Source: Paenibacillus_V sp046244365 (GTDB lineage: Bacteria; Bacillota; Bacilli; Paenibacillales; NBRC-103111). Taken from it: a stretch of 64,000 nucleotides of DNA. Below the pieces are notes generated by a model, which worked only from the letters and a program-made list of their open reading frames with translations, searched no databases and had not been told where the DNA came from. The position numbers and the translations under genes were made by a program. Location of the stretch: positions 8,122,001 through 8,186,000 of the forward strand of contig NZ_CP176395.1 in the NCBI RefSeq assembly GCF_046244365.1. Reading direction: 5' to 3'. Positions 17,226 through 25,544 of this stretch are shown in pieces. Positions within the stretch are counted from its first letter, which is position 1, and every line of letters begins with the position of its first letter.

Positions 17226-18239
17226 TCATGAGTCCGTACCGTATACGCGGTCAAATGCAATCCCCCGCCATTCGCAAACCGGCGATCCGCCCGTCCCCGC
17301 GAAAATCGTTTGCTTCCGGTCGGTAAACAGAAGCGCCTCATACGCCGGCGCCTTCTCCCGAAATCGCGGAAGCCCCTCTTCGCTGCCTAGAATGCAGAGC
17401 GCTTTGGCCCAAGCCTCGCAAGCCGTGACGTCGGGACCTGCCACCGTGCACTGAACCGTATCGCTCTCGCTCGGAAGCAGCGTGCGAGGATCGATCAAAT
17501 GATGCATCGGTCCGCGTTCCGTCAGCCAGCGCCTGCCGAGCTTGCTGGAGGTAGCCGCGGCTCCGTTCGCCATGGCAAGCACGCCAGCATCCGATTCCGG
17601 CCTCCAGGGATGCTCGACGCCCACAAGCCAAGGCTGGCTGCTCCGCTTCCGGTGATCCCAAACCGTGAGATCGCCTCCCGCGTTCACCATGCCCTGCTTC
17701 AGCTTTCGCTGATGCTGCATCCAATGGGCAAGACGCTTGACCGCCCAGCTTTTGGCGATTCCGCCCAAATCCGCCTCCGTACCCGGCGACAGCCGGACGG
17801 CCTTCATGCCGGCGTCAAACTCGATCGGATGCGCGGCATTCGCAAGCGGCCGGGCAGGCGCTTCCAGACTTTGCGGCTTCGTCCCGCCCATATATTCGAA
17901 CGATACATCATAACCCGCATTCCGCAGTGCGGTCAGCAGAAAAGGATTGAACGCGCCGGCCGTCTCTTCGCGGTATTTTTCCGCCAGGAGCAGCACCTCG
18001 AGCATATTTTCCGAGACGAGCGCCCGCCTTCCTGCGGACCGATTCAAGCGGCATAGCTCGCTGCCGGGCCAGAACCGGCTAAACGCCGTCTCGACGTTCT
18101 GAAACCAGCCGCGCGCCCGCATGTCCAGACTTCGGACATCTTCCTCGGCGCAAACGAAGCTGATGTCGATGTCCGTGTTCATCGCTCGAAAGCCGAACTG
18201 ATGAAGAACGCTTACTCCTCCTGCAGCCGTTTCCGTCAT
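17226..18239 (-). CDS. apbE: FAD:protein FMN transferase (ApbE)
   Basis: 337 residues. ApbE enzymes attach FMN covalently to Thr or Ser of acceptor proteins in redox chains. Visible family features are FGFRAMNTDIDISF near the N-terminus, SRFWPGSELCRLNRSAG, the ADLGGIAKSWAVKRL helix, GMVNAGGDL, HHLIDPRTLLPSES and TVAGPDVTACEAWAKALCIL. There is no signal peptide or lipobox, so it acts in the cytoplasm as written. ATG 18239 follows AAGGAGGGG. It sits between a small secreted protein and the second ferric-reductase-like protein, which suggests a shared redox role. No flavinylation acceptor motif was found in the neighbours. Confidence 0.9.
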   Translation of the reverse strand: MTETAAGGVSVLHQFGFRAMNTDIDISFVCAEEDVRSLDMRARGWFQNVETAFSRFWPGSELCRLNRSAGRRALVSENMLEVLLLAEKYREETAGAFNPFLLTALRNAGYDVSFEYMGGTKPQSLEAPARPLANAAHPIEFDAGMKAVRLSPGTEADLGGIAKSWAVKRLAHWMQHQRKLKQGMVNAGGDLTVWDHRKRSSQPWLVGVEHPWRPESDAGVLAMANGAAATSSKLGRRWLTERGPMHHLIDPRTLLPSESDTVQCTVAGPDVTACEAWAKALCILGSEEGLPRFREKAPAYEALLFTDRKQTIFAGTGGSPVCEWRGIAFDRVYGTDS

Positions 18240-18266
18240 GGCAGCCCCTCCTTATCCGCAATCCGG

Positions 18267-18668
18267 TTACGAACGGCCGGTTCTCGTCTGCGTTCTTCCG
18301 CTCTGCGATTGCGTATTCGGCTGGGTGCCGTTCGGCTGCGTCAATTGCGTATCGCCGGACTGTCCTTGACCGCCGCCGCTATTGCCCGGCATCCGGGCCC
18401 GCGGTCCGTTCGCCCGTTCCGTCCCCTGATTGCCGCGCGGAGGCGCGCCGATGCCCGTTTGACCGCCGTCCGCCGCACGTTTGTCGAAGCCGTCCCCCAG
18501 CGCGAGCTCCCCGCTCGACTCGGTATCGGCCTGTTTGCTTTTGGCCGCTAGCGTTTGTTCATGCGCCTTGGCAAAAGCGGCGCTCCCCTTCACCTGCTGA
18601 AAGAGCAGCCCGATCGCGAGCGCGCCGACGGCGCCGATTTGCCATTTTAGCCATTTGTCCTTTTTCAT
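18267..18668 (-). CDS. Small secreted or membrane-anchored protein, disordered Gly/Gln/Thr-rich
   Basis: 133 residues. A basic N-terminus (MKKDKWLKWQ) and one hydrophobic stretch (IGAVGALAIGLLFQQV) form a signal anchor. The rest is low-complexity: AAKSKQADTESSGELALG, then Gly/Asn/Gln/Thr repeats such as GGGQGQSGDTQLTQPNGTQP. ATG 18668 is chosen because GGGAGGTG is six bases upstream; the GTG at 18677 is too close to that site. No known domain is seen and no FMN-binding or haem motif. It lies in the redox cluster directly upstream of apbE with a 27-base gap. Confidence 0.7.
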   Translation of the reverse strand: MKKDKWLKWQIGAVGALAIGLLFQQVKGSAAFAKAHEQTLAAKSKQADTESSGELALGDGFDKRAADGGQTGIGAPPRGNQGTERANGPRARMPGNSGGGQGQSGDTQLTQPNGTQPNTQSQSGRTQTRTGRS

Positions 18669-18810
18669 GGGAAGCACCTCCCGTTAATTTGATAGCTCTC
18701 CAGTAACGTTCGTATACAAACCATGCCCTCATTATGAAGGCGCAATCTGAGTTAAACATTAATGCCGGCTGAATGTTTGCTGAAAGCGTTCCCCTTTGAG
18801 AGGACGCAGG

Positions 18811-19389
18811 CTACCGTCCCGCGTGGCCTTTGGAGCGAAGCGCCGAAGCTTGCCCTGCAGGCCGCATGAAGATGCGCAGCAAGGTAACCGATAGAATCGC
18901 TCCCGCCGAGACGATGTATAAGACGCGAATCGGGGCGGTGCCGCTGTCCGAACCGAGCAGCAGGCCGTGCAGCAGAGCCATGATCCATATGGGGTAGGAG
19001 AGCATGTGAATAAGACGCCATGTTCTTCTGCCGAGCTTGCTTCGGATATCGGATGTGAAAATAACGATCAGCAAGCCGTACGCTGCAAGCGTTCCGAGGC
19101 CGCTCAGGAACGGGCGGTTGCCTGCAGCGAACGGAATCAGCACGCCGCTCCAGGAATACGGCAAATACGCGTCGATCACGGTAACTGCGCCATGCAGCAG
19201 CCCGATCACGGTCCCCCCGATGGTAGCTCCGGTATGAAGCCGGTACAAGTTCGCCCGCGTCTTTCCGCGAAATATCGGCATGCTGTGCGCAATGCCCAAA
19301 CAAATGCCGATGCAGAGCAGCACGTACGACGTAATGCCAAGCGTTCGAATCATTTCCCATGTGGGCCATCCCACTATCCAATCGGTCAT
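18811..19389 (-). CDS. Ferric-reductase-like transmembrane protein (cytochrome b-type)
   Basis: About 192 residues and six membrane helices, with histidines at 52 (YRLHTGATIGG), 66 (GLLHGAV), 128 (RLIHML) and 141 (ALLHGLLLG). Their pairing across helices is typical of the ferric-reductase-like transmembrane (MsrQ/YedZ/NOX) fold that holds b haems. No NAD or flavin domain is fused, so an electron partner is needed. The ATG at 19389 rather than 19395 is chosen because AAGGAGGG is eight bases from the former and only two from the latter. It is the first gene of the minus-strand redox cluster and faces the divergent two-component genes. Confidence 0.82.
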   Translation of the reverse strand: MTDWIVGWPTWEMIRTLGITSYVLLCIGICLGIAHSMPIFRGKTRANLYRLHTGATIGGTVIGLLHGAVTVIDAYLPYSWSGVLIPFAAGNRPFLSGLGTLAAYGLLIVIFTSDIRSKLGRRTWRLIHMLSYPIWIMALLHGLLLGSDSGTAPIRVLYIVSAGAILSVTLLRIFMRPAGQASALRSKGHAGR

Positions 19390-19722
19390 GTGCATTTCCC
19401 TCCTTCATTTCCCTTCGAAGCGCATAAGCACGTTGTTGCGCCGCCTTAGAGCCGTCATTGCTCCGTGCTCCTCTCCGGCTGCTTTTCCAGTATGCGCCCG
19501 CTACCTGAACCCGTCTTGAACGCAGGCTGAGTATTCGCTGAATGATTTCCGCGCAGCACCCGGCGAAAGGTTGCCCGCTTCTTCTTGCCGGAATAAAGAA
19601 TGGCCGCACTCAGCTATTTTTCAGCTTGCGCTCAGGCCCTTTTTAGGTGGATGGCGGATAATGATGGAGAAGTCTTTTATACGAACCTTAAAAAGGTATA
19701 CAATAACGTCGAGGTGATCCGC
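19390..19722. other. Divergent intergenic region between redox cluster and two-component genes
   Basis: About 330 bases with no convincing gene. A plus-strand -10-like TATACAAT lies near 19697, upstream of the response regulator. No clear -35, palindrome or minus-strand promoter was recognised. Confidence 0.4.
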
Positions 19723-20406
19723 TTGCGCCAGCTAAAAGGTGTAAAAATACTGCTTGTTGACGATGAGCCTACGATTCTGCAGTTTCTGGAGCTTGGCTTG
19801 CAGAACGAAGGCTTTGAGGTGGCCACTGCACAGGACGGCATGTCCGGCATTATGCTAGCCAAGCAATTTCAGCCGCATATCGCCATTCTGGATGTGATGA
19901 TGCCGGGCATGGACGGCTTCGAAGTATGCCGCATGCTCAAAAAATCGGGGAATATCGCGGTGATTATGCTGACGGCGAAAGAAGAAGTGGAGGATCGCGT
20001 CAAAGGATTGACGCTGGGCGCCGACGACTATATGGTCAAGCCGTTCAGCTTCGAAGAGCTGCTCGCCCGCATTCACGCGCGAATCCGCAACCATTTTCCA
20101 AACCTGCTCGGCGAAGTTGTGATGGGCGCGTTTCGCGTCGACGACCGCCGCAAAGAAATCGTATACGACAGCCGCGTGCTCGAGCTTTCGCCTACGGAAT
20201 ACGAACTGCTTAAGTTTCTAGTGATTAATCACGGGCTGGTGCTCAGTAAAGCGATGATTTTGGATAAAGTATGGGGCTATGACTTCGGCGGGGAGGAAAA
20301 TATCGTCGAGGTGTATATCCGTTCGCTGCGGGATAAATTAAACGACAAAGAACATAAGCTGATTCGTACGCTCAGGGGCTCCGGCTACAGGATGGATTTG
20401 ACATGA
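19723..20406 (+). CDS. OmpR/PhoB-family response regulator
   Basis: 227 residues from TTG 19723 (MRQLKGVKILLVDDE). The ribosome site GAGGTGA is five bases upstream, and the longer in-frame reading from 19600 has no such site and an unlikely N-terminus. The receiver domain has the acidic pair in LLVDDEP, the phospho-acceptor Asp in IAILDVMMPGMDGF, and the Lys in DYMVKPFSFEEL. The C-terminal winged helix has ELSPTEYELLKFLVINHGLV and VYIRSLRDKLNDKEHKLIRT. It overlaps the kinase gene by four bases (ATGA). Its position divergent from the redox/export cluster suggests, but does not show, that it controls that cluster. Confidence 0.93.
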   Translation: MRQLKGVKILLVDDEPTILQFLELGLQNEGFEVATAQDGMSGIMLAKQFQPHIAILDVMMPGMDGFEVCRMLKKSGNIAVIMLTAKEEVEDRVKGLTLGADDYMVKPFSFEELLARIHARIRNHFPNLLGEVVMGAFRVDDRRKEIVYDSRVLELSPTEYELLKFLVINHGLVLSKAMILDKVWGYDFGGEENIVEVYIRSLRDKLNDKEHKLIRTLRGSGYRMDLT

Positions 20407-21881
20407 ATGCGGCCAGACAGGCTTTAAACCGGCTTGTCCGGCGACTGTCGGTCCCCCGTTCCCTTCGCTATCAGCTGCTTTCCCGGTCCTTACTTATTCT
20501 GCTGGGGCTGCTGCTGCTGATCGGAGCCTTTCAATACGTGATCATGCATTCCTTCTTGTACCGAAACCGGGCGGAGACGATCCAGAACCAGATCCGGACG
20601 CTTCGGCTCGACATGTTCTCGCAAAACGGGAGGCCGAATACCTCGCCCAGGGAGGAGGGGCCGTCCCGCTTCATCTTCCCCGACTGGTCGCTTGCGATAA
20701 TCCGGGACGGGGACTTTACCGTTATTGCCGAAGATACCAAAGCGGGGAGCATCCCGAGGCTTTCCAGCGAGGTGTATACTAATGCGCTCAAGCAGGATAC
20801 CAAGAAGCCGAACTTCCGGACGGTTAAGAACGAGCAAGGCACGGAGCTTCTCGTCGTTCTGGAGCCGATCGGTCCGCGCGGCCACATGATCGGCGTCGTG
20901 CAGGTTAGCACCCCGACGGGACCGCTCCGAGACGTGCTGCTTCAGCAGATGCTTATTTTCGTTTCCCTCTCCATCCTTGCCTTGGTAGGAGGCTTGCTGT
21001 TGTTCCTGCCGATACTGAAGCGGACGCTCGTCCCTCTTTCCAATATCGTGGACAAAGTGGGAAGCATCGACGCAGGCAAGTTGGACGAACGGCTTCCCCC
21101 TGATCAGGGACAGACGGAGGTCGACCGCTTGTCGGTTTCGTTCAACGGCATGCTCGAACGCTTGCAATCGTCCTTCGAGGCCGAGAAGGAAGCGATGGAG
21201 CATATGCGCCGGTTCATTGCGGACGCTTCCCATGAGCTTCGGACGCCGCTGACCTCCATTCACGGCTTCCTGGAAGTGCTTCTTCGCGGAGCCGCCTCGC
21301 ATCCGGAGCAGCTGGAGAAAGCTTTAAAAAGCATGTACGGCGAGTCCGAACGCATCAACAAGCTGGTTCAGGATTTGCTGCTTCTGGCCAAGTTGGACCG
21401 CAGTCCGACGTTCCATATGAAGGTCGAATCTCTCGATTCCGTCATCGTCGACATGGAGCCGCAGCTCCGGCTGCTGGCCGGAGACCGGAAGGTGCGGTTC
21501 AAGATAGCGCCGGACGTAAACATTCCTTTCAATCAGGACAAAATCAAACAAGTCATTCTTAACCTGTTCCATAACGCCGTACAGCATACGGACCCGATCA
21601 GCGGGATCGTCGAAGTTTCGCTCGACCGCAGCGGGAACGGCGTCGCCTTATCCGTGAAGGACAACGGCTCCGGCATCCCGGAGGAGCATCTGCCGCATCT
21701 GTTCGAACGCTTCTATCGCGTCGATTCCTCCCGCGCCCGCAAGCACGGAGGATCGGGTCTCGGGCTTGCCATCACGAAATCGATCGTCGACCTGCATAAC
21801 GGATCGATCAAGGTGGAAAGCTCGGGAGGCAAAGGCAGCGTGTTCCGGATCTGGCTTCCCGGACAGCCGGCCATCGAATGA
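20403..21881 (+). CDS. Sensor histidine kinase, partner of the OmpR-type regulator
   Basis: 492 residues. Two membrane helices (SLLILLGLLLLIGAFQYVIM and IFVSLSILALVGGLLLFLPI) flank an extracytoplasmic region of about 120 residues. They are followed by a HAMP domain, the phospho-acceptor H-box FIADASHELRTPLTSIHGF, and the ATPase domain with NLFHNAVQHT (N-box), VKDNGSGIPEEHLPHLFERF (G1/F-box) and GGSGLGLAI (G2). This is a standard class I kinase. It is translationally coupled to the regulator. The signal sensed is not evident from the sequence. Confidence 0.93.
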   Translation: MNAARQALNRLVRRLSVPRSLRYQLLSRSLLILLGLLLLIGAFQYVIMHSFLYRNRAETIQNQIRTLRLDMFSQNGRPNTSPREEGPSRFIFPDWSLAIIRDGDFTVIAEDTKAGSIPRLSSEVYTNALKQDTKKPNFRTVKNEQGTELLVVLEPIGPRGHMIGVVQVSTPTGPLRDVLLQQMLIFVSLSILALVGGLLLFLPILKRTLVPLSNIVDKVGSIDAGKLDERLPPDQGQTEVDRLSVSFNGMLERLQSSFEAEKEAMEHMRRFIADASHELRTPLTSIHGFLEVLLRGAASHPEQLEKALKSMYGESERINKLVQDLLLLAKLDRSPTFHMKVESLDSVIVDMEPQLRLLAGDRKVRFKIAPDVNIPFNQDKIKQVILNLFHNAVQHTDPISGIVEVSLDRSGNGVALSVKDNGSGIPEEHLPHLFERFYRVDSSRARKHGGSGLGLAITKSIVDLHNGSIKVESSGGKGSVFRIWLPGQPAIE

Positions 21882-21899
21882 CCCCGATGTAAAAGAACC

Positions 21900-21936
21900 A
21901 AAGCCTCGCAACCGCTAAACGCGGCGCGAGGCTTTT
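21900..21936 (+). terminator. Terminator of the two-component operon
   Basis: AAAGCCTCGC pairs with GCGAGGCTTTTA around a ~15-base loop, 19 bases after the kinase stop. Confidence 0.8.
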
Positions 21937-22030
21937 ACTATTCCGATTCCTCCGGTATTACCCGAGCGGAGCATTAATAGTATACTTAGAGCATATGCAT
22001 AAAATTGGAAATCGGGGAGACATGGGCTGC

Positions 22031-24085
22031 ATGGACGATCAACTGAGCCGCATACAGCAGCGGGAAGACGACTTTCTGGTCGGACGGGAAGGCCAGCTGG
22101 AGCGTTATCTTCGTTTTCTGAACGGAGAAGCTTTATGCGGCAAAAACGTGTGGAACGTGTACGGGACAGGCGGCTTGGGCAAAAGCACCCTGATCGACGC
22201 CTTCCGCAGAATGTCCGTCCAACACGGCGGCGCCCTGTTTCTTTATCTGGATAGCCGCGATTTCCATCATACCGCCGATGAGCTTTGCAAGAAGCTGCTG
22301 CAGCAATGCGGCAGAAAGGATGCGCCTGCGGCCGATGCATCGAATCTGGCCGAACCGTGCCTGACGGCATTGCAAACCGCAGCGCAGACGGCTCCGGTTA
22401 CGATCGCTTTCGATACCTACGAGGAAATGGACGATCTCGATCCATGGCTGATGGAGCATCTGATCCAGTGGCTTCCCGAGCGTATCCTGGTCGTCATAGC
22501 GGGCCGCACTCCGCTTAAAGGGAAATGGCAGCTTTCACCGGCCTGGAGGGAGAGAGTCGAGCGTTTTCCGCTCGTTCCGTTCGATCGCCGTCAAGCGTTT
22601 GCGTATTTGCGAAGTTGCGGAATCGAATCGGCGCACAAACAGGAAAGCTTATGGTCCAAATCCAAAGGCCATCCGCTTGCGCTATCTCTAGCGGTTGCGA
22701 CCGATTTCGACAACGATGATTGGGCAACAGGCAGCGGCGGCGACTGGTTCGATCATTTGGTGGAGCTATGGCTTCGCGAAGTACCGGATCCTCAGCTTCG
22801 CCAACTGGTGGAAGTGGCCTCCACCCTGCGCCAGTTCGATTACGAGTCCCTGTCTTCCATCAACGGCGAGACGATTCCGCAAGAACGCTTTAGCCAGCTG
22901 TGCCGGCTGTCGTTCGTCCGCAAAGCGGCGCGCGGCTGGGCGCTGCACGATCTAATGAGGGAAGCGACGATCAAATTGCTTAAAAGCCGGCTGCCATCGC
23001 ATTACCGCCATTTGCTTACGCGCTGCGCCTCTTTCTATGTATCGCGTATCTTGCAGGTTCCGCGGGACGGCAGCGCGGTATGGGAGATGGGCGAGTTGTT
23101 TTCCTATATCGGCAACGCCACCATCCGCTGGCTCGTTTCCCCCTCCGTCAAGGGGCATGTATTCTGGGAGCCCTTGAACGCGGGTAACATAGAGGACGCC
23201 GAACGCTATATTCACAAACGTTATGCCGAAGCCAGGCCGATCCAAAAAACCGAAACCGATCCTGCAACGGGCGAAACGCTCGAGCTGAAGATGGACGTTC
23301 TTATGGATCTGTGCAAGCTGAACGAACTGCCTCTGCGATCCTATCTCCAAATGAAAGAAGAGATCGTCAAACTTTTGCGTACAACGGAAGGCGAGGTTGC
23401 CGGTATAGCGGCCATCATTCCCATTCATTCGGCTACCTTACCTTATCTGCTGGAAGATCCGCTGGCGTCGCCCTATCTAAAGAGCCTTTCTCCCGCGGAA
23501 TATATGGAATTGGACGTTCCCTCCGGGCGCAAGGCGGGATGGTTCATTCGGCTCATCGATATTTCCGATTCGGGGGACCCTTCCCTTGCGATGGAGGCCT
23601 TAAATCTGTTATTTACCCTTATGGTGTCCGACGGTATATTGATCGCATCTCCTCCACCTCACCCGGTGTACGTCAAATCGCATCTAAATATGGGGTTTGC
23701 GGAAGTTGCGGGCGTCAAGCATTACTATTACGACGATGTAACGCCTACCTCGACGTTCGTGCTCGACACCCGCGGAGATAAACTGGATGGTTTGCTTAAC
23801 CGGCTGCTGCAGAATACCGGAATGAAGGAAACGCCCCTTCCGATGCCCGAAACGGAACCGGAAATACCGGCGCCGGCCGCACCCGGCAAATCGGAAATAA
23901 CGGCAGCCCTTACGAACAGGGAGAAAGAAATCGTAGCCCTTACGCTGCAAGGCTTGTCGAACCTGGAGATCGCATCCCGCATTTTCGTATCGGAGGTTAC
24001 CGTCAAGAAACACCTTCGTTCCGTATATGAAAAATTGCAGATACGCAACCGCAAGGAACTGCTCCGACTGCTTTTAACGAATTAA
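22031..24085 (+). CDS. STAND-type ATPase with C-terminal LuxR DNA-binding domain
   Basis: 684 residues from ATG 22031. An N-terminal P-loop NTPase with Walker A YGTGGLGKST (about residues 44-53) and Walker B region VTIAFDTYEEMDDL; a winged-helix-like region with HDLMREATIKLL; a middle of about 300 residues with no motif I know; and a C-terminal LuxR helix-turn-helix (LTNREKEIVALTLQGLSNLE, then IFVSEVTVKKHLRSVYEKLQ). The protein is smaller than MalT (about 900) and no clear TPR repeats are seen. A TATACT at 21981 would start transcription near 21993, making ATG 21995 leaderless; starts at 22022 or 22031, after GGGGAG, are therefore preferred. The target is unknown. It ends four bases from the convergent DUF418 gene. 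Confidence 0.82.
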   Translation: MDDQLSRIQQREDDFLVGREGQLERYLRFLNGEALCGKNVWNVYGTGGLGKSTLIDAFRRMSVQHGGALFLYLDSRDFHHTADELCKKLLQQCGRKDAPAADASNLAEPCLTALQTAAQTAPVTIAFDTYEEMDDLDPWLMEHLIQWLPERILVVIAGRTPLKGKWQLSPAWRERVERFPLVPFDRRQAFAYLRSCGIESAHKQESLWSKSKGHPLALSLAVATDFDNDDWATGSGGDWFDHLVELWLREVPDPQLRQLVEVASTLRQFDYESLSSINGETIPQERFSQLCRLSFVRKAARGWALHDLMREATIKLLKSRLPSHYRHLLTRCASFYVSRILQVPRDGSAVWEMGELFSYIGNATIRWLVSPSVKGHVFWEPLNAGNIEDAERYIHKRYAEARPIQKTETDPATGETLELKMDVLMDLCKLNELPLRSYLQMKEEIVKLLRTTEGEVAGIAAIIPIHSATLPYLLEDPLASPYLKSLSPAEYMELDVPSGRKAGWFIRLIDISDSGDPSLAMEALNLLFTLMVSDGILIASPPPHPVYVKSHLNMGFAEVAGVKHYYYDDVTPTSTFVLDTRGDKLDGLLNRLLQNTGMKETPLPMPETEPEIPAPAAPGKSEITAALTNREKEIVALTLQGLSNLEIASRIFVSEVTVKKHLRSVYEKLQIRNRKELLRLLLTN

Positions 24086-24089
24086 CGGG

Positions 24090-25316
24090 CTACGTTTCCA
24101 AACGGCTGCTGTTTGAAGAACCGGCCGGTTTCCCGGACATCGGTTGGAAGGCCAAATACGTAAACGAACGCCATACCCATTCAAGCGGACCGAATCGGAA
24201 CTTGCGCATCCATAGGGTGCTGATCAAGACTTGGCATGCATAAATCAGGAAACAGAGCAGAATGGCCTGTATGCCTCCTAGTCCTTTGAGGTGAAAGCCG
24301 ACAACGAGCACGAGACAGACGACCGTTTGGCCTATATAATTCGTGAGCGCCATTTGCCCGACATAGCCGATCGGCCGAAGACGAACGATCCATTTGGGAT
24401 TCATCATGAGCAGCAGGAATGAAGATATATACAAAATACTCATGGTAATCCCGCTTAGCTGGACGAATACGGTAGCAACCGAATCATGGCGAAAGCCGAA
24501 ATCGATCCGTTTGGTCAGAATGAGAGCCAGGACCGACATGAAAGGGACATTGATGCATAGGCTGACGATCCACAGCTTGCGGATCGAGCGTTTGTTAGCG
24601 GTAAGGTTGCCCAGCCAATTTTGTTTCCCGCAGTAAACGCCGATCAGAAACATAGCCAGCACCGCCAGCGCGAAAATGGGCTCGAACGGAGTCACGGCAG
24701 GGACGACCATGTTCAGCTGGTAGCTGATCCACTTCGCATACGTCAAATGCTCGTAGATATCGCCCACGACCGGAATCAGCTTTTGTCCCTCGAGAGCAAG
24801 CTCCTGCGCTTGTTCTGGCGTCGAGATAAAGGCAAGGCCGAACAAGCCGACCCAAACGAACACCAGACTGATGATCCAGGTAACGATCGTTTTGCTTTTT
24901 CTTTTGTAGAACAGCATCAAAAACATTCCGGAGAACGCGTACAAATGCAAAATGTCTCCGCTAAACCCGAAAAGAAAATGAACGACGCCGAAAACGGCAA
25001 GCGCCGCTATTCTTCTGAAGTAGAGCCGGTTATAATTCAGCCCCTTGGCTTCCGCCCTGCTCATAAACAAATAGAACCCTAGTCCGAATAAAAAGGAAAA
25101 GACGGTAAAAAACTTTCCCTCCGCAAACAGTTTGATCATCAGGTCGCCCGCTTTATCGGCAGTTGTGCGCTCTACAGGTATGCCGTATACGCTGTACAAC
25201 CAGGCCGGGCTAAAAAAACCGGGCAAATTCATCAATAAGATCCCTAGAAGCGCCACTCCCCTCAGGATGTCGATCACGACGTTCCGTTCCTTCGATTGAA
25301 CCGGATTTGCTTGCAT
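24090..25316 (-). CDS. DUF418 family integral membrane protein (YeiB-like)
   Basis: 408 residues and about ten membrane helices. The N-terminus RNVVIDILRGVALLGILLMN and the segments FTVFSFLFGLGFYLFMSRAE, FGVVHFLFGFSGDILHLYAF and PIGYVGQMALTNYIGQTVVC, ending GPLEWVWRSFTY, are typical of DUF418 proteins. No biochemical function is firmly assigned to this family; some members are thought to be carriers or envelope proteins. ATG 25316 follows AGGTGAGTAGGAG. It is transcribed alone and convergent with the STAND regulator, with no clear terminator between them. Confidence 0.88.
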   Translation of the reverse strand: MQANPVQSKERNVVIDILRGVALLGILLMNLPGFFSPAWLYSVYGIPVERTTADKAGDLMIKLFAEGKFFTVFSFLFGLGFYLFMSRAEAKGLNYNRLYFRRIAALAVFGVVHFLFGFSGDILHLYAFSGMFLMLFYKRKSKTIVTWIISLVFVWVGLFGLAFISTPEQAQELALEGQKLIPVVGDIYEHLTYAKWISYQLNMVVPAVTPFEPIFALAVLAMFLIGVYCGKQNWLGNLTANKRSIRKLWIVSLCINVPFMSVLALILTKRIDFGFRHDSVATVFVQLSGITMSILYISSFLLLMMNPKWIVRLRPIGYVGQMALTNYIGQTVVCLVLVVGFHLKGLGGIQAILLCFLIYACQVLISTLWMRKFRFGPLEWVWRSFTYLAFQPMSGKPAGSSNSSRLET

Positions 25317-25480
25317 CTCCTACTCACCTCATACGCAAAATGATTTCTCCCTATACCATACCGCTGAAGAAACCGCGGCGGAATTATCCGCAAGGATACA
25401 AAAGCAGTATACCTGGGGATAAACGCGTGAATGGCGGGGTGAAACCGCAAGCAGCGTGGAGAACGAATCGGTTCCAGCAC

Positions 25481-25524
25481 AAAAAAGCTGCAGACCTCCT
25501 TTACGGGAGCGGCTGCAGCTTTCT
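25481..25524 (-). terminator. Terminator of the PfkB sugar kinase gene
   Basis: Minus strand AGCTGCAGCC...GGTCTGCAGCT followed by TTTTTT; the arms AAAGCTGCAG/CTGCAGCTTT are perfect. The plus-strand copy also ends in TTTCTT. Confidence 0.8.
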
Positions 25525-25544
25525 TGCGCGATTCATGAAACCCC

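Noticed and set aside
18752..19609. 285-codon minus-strand frame overlapping the ferric-reductase-like gene
   Set aside because: Different frame from the membrane protein at 18811-19389, Arg/Ser/His-rich without motifs; a shadow.
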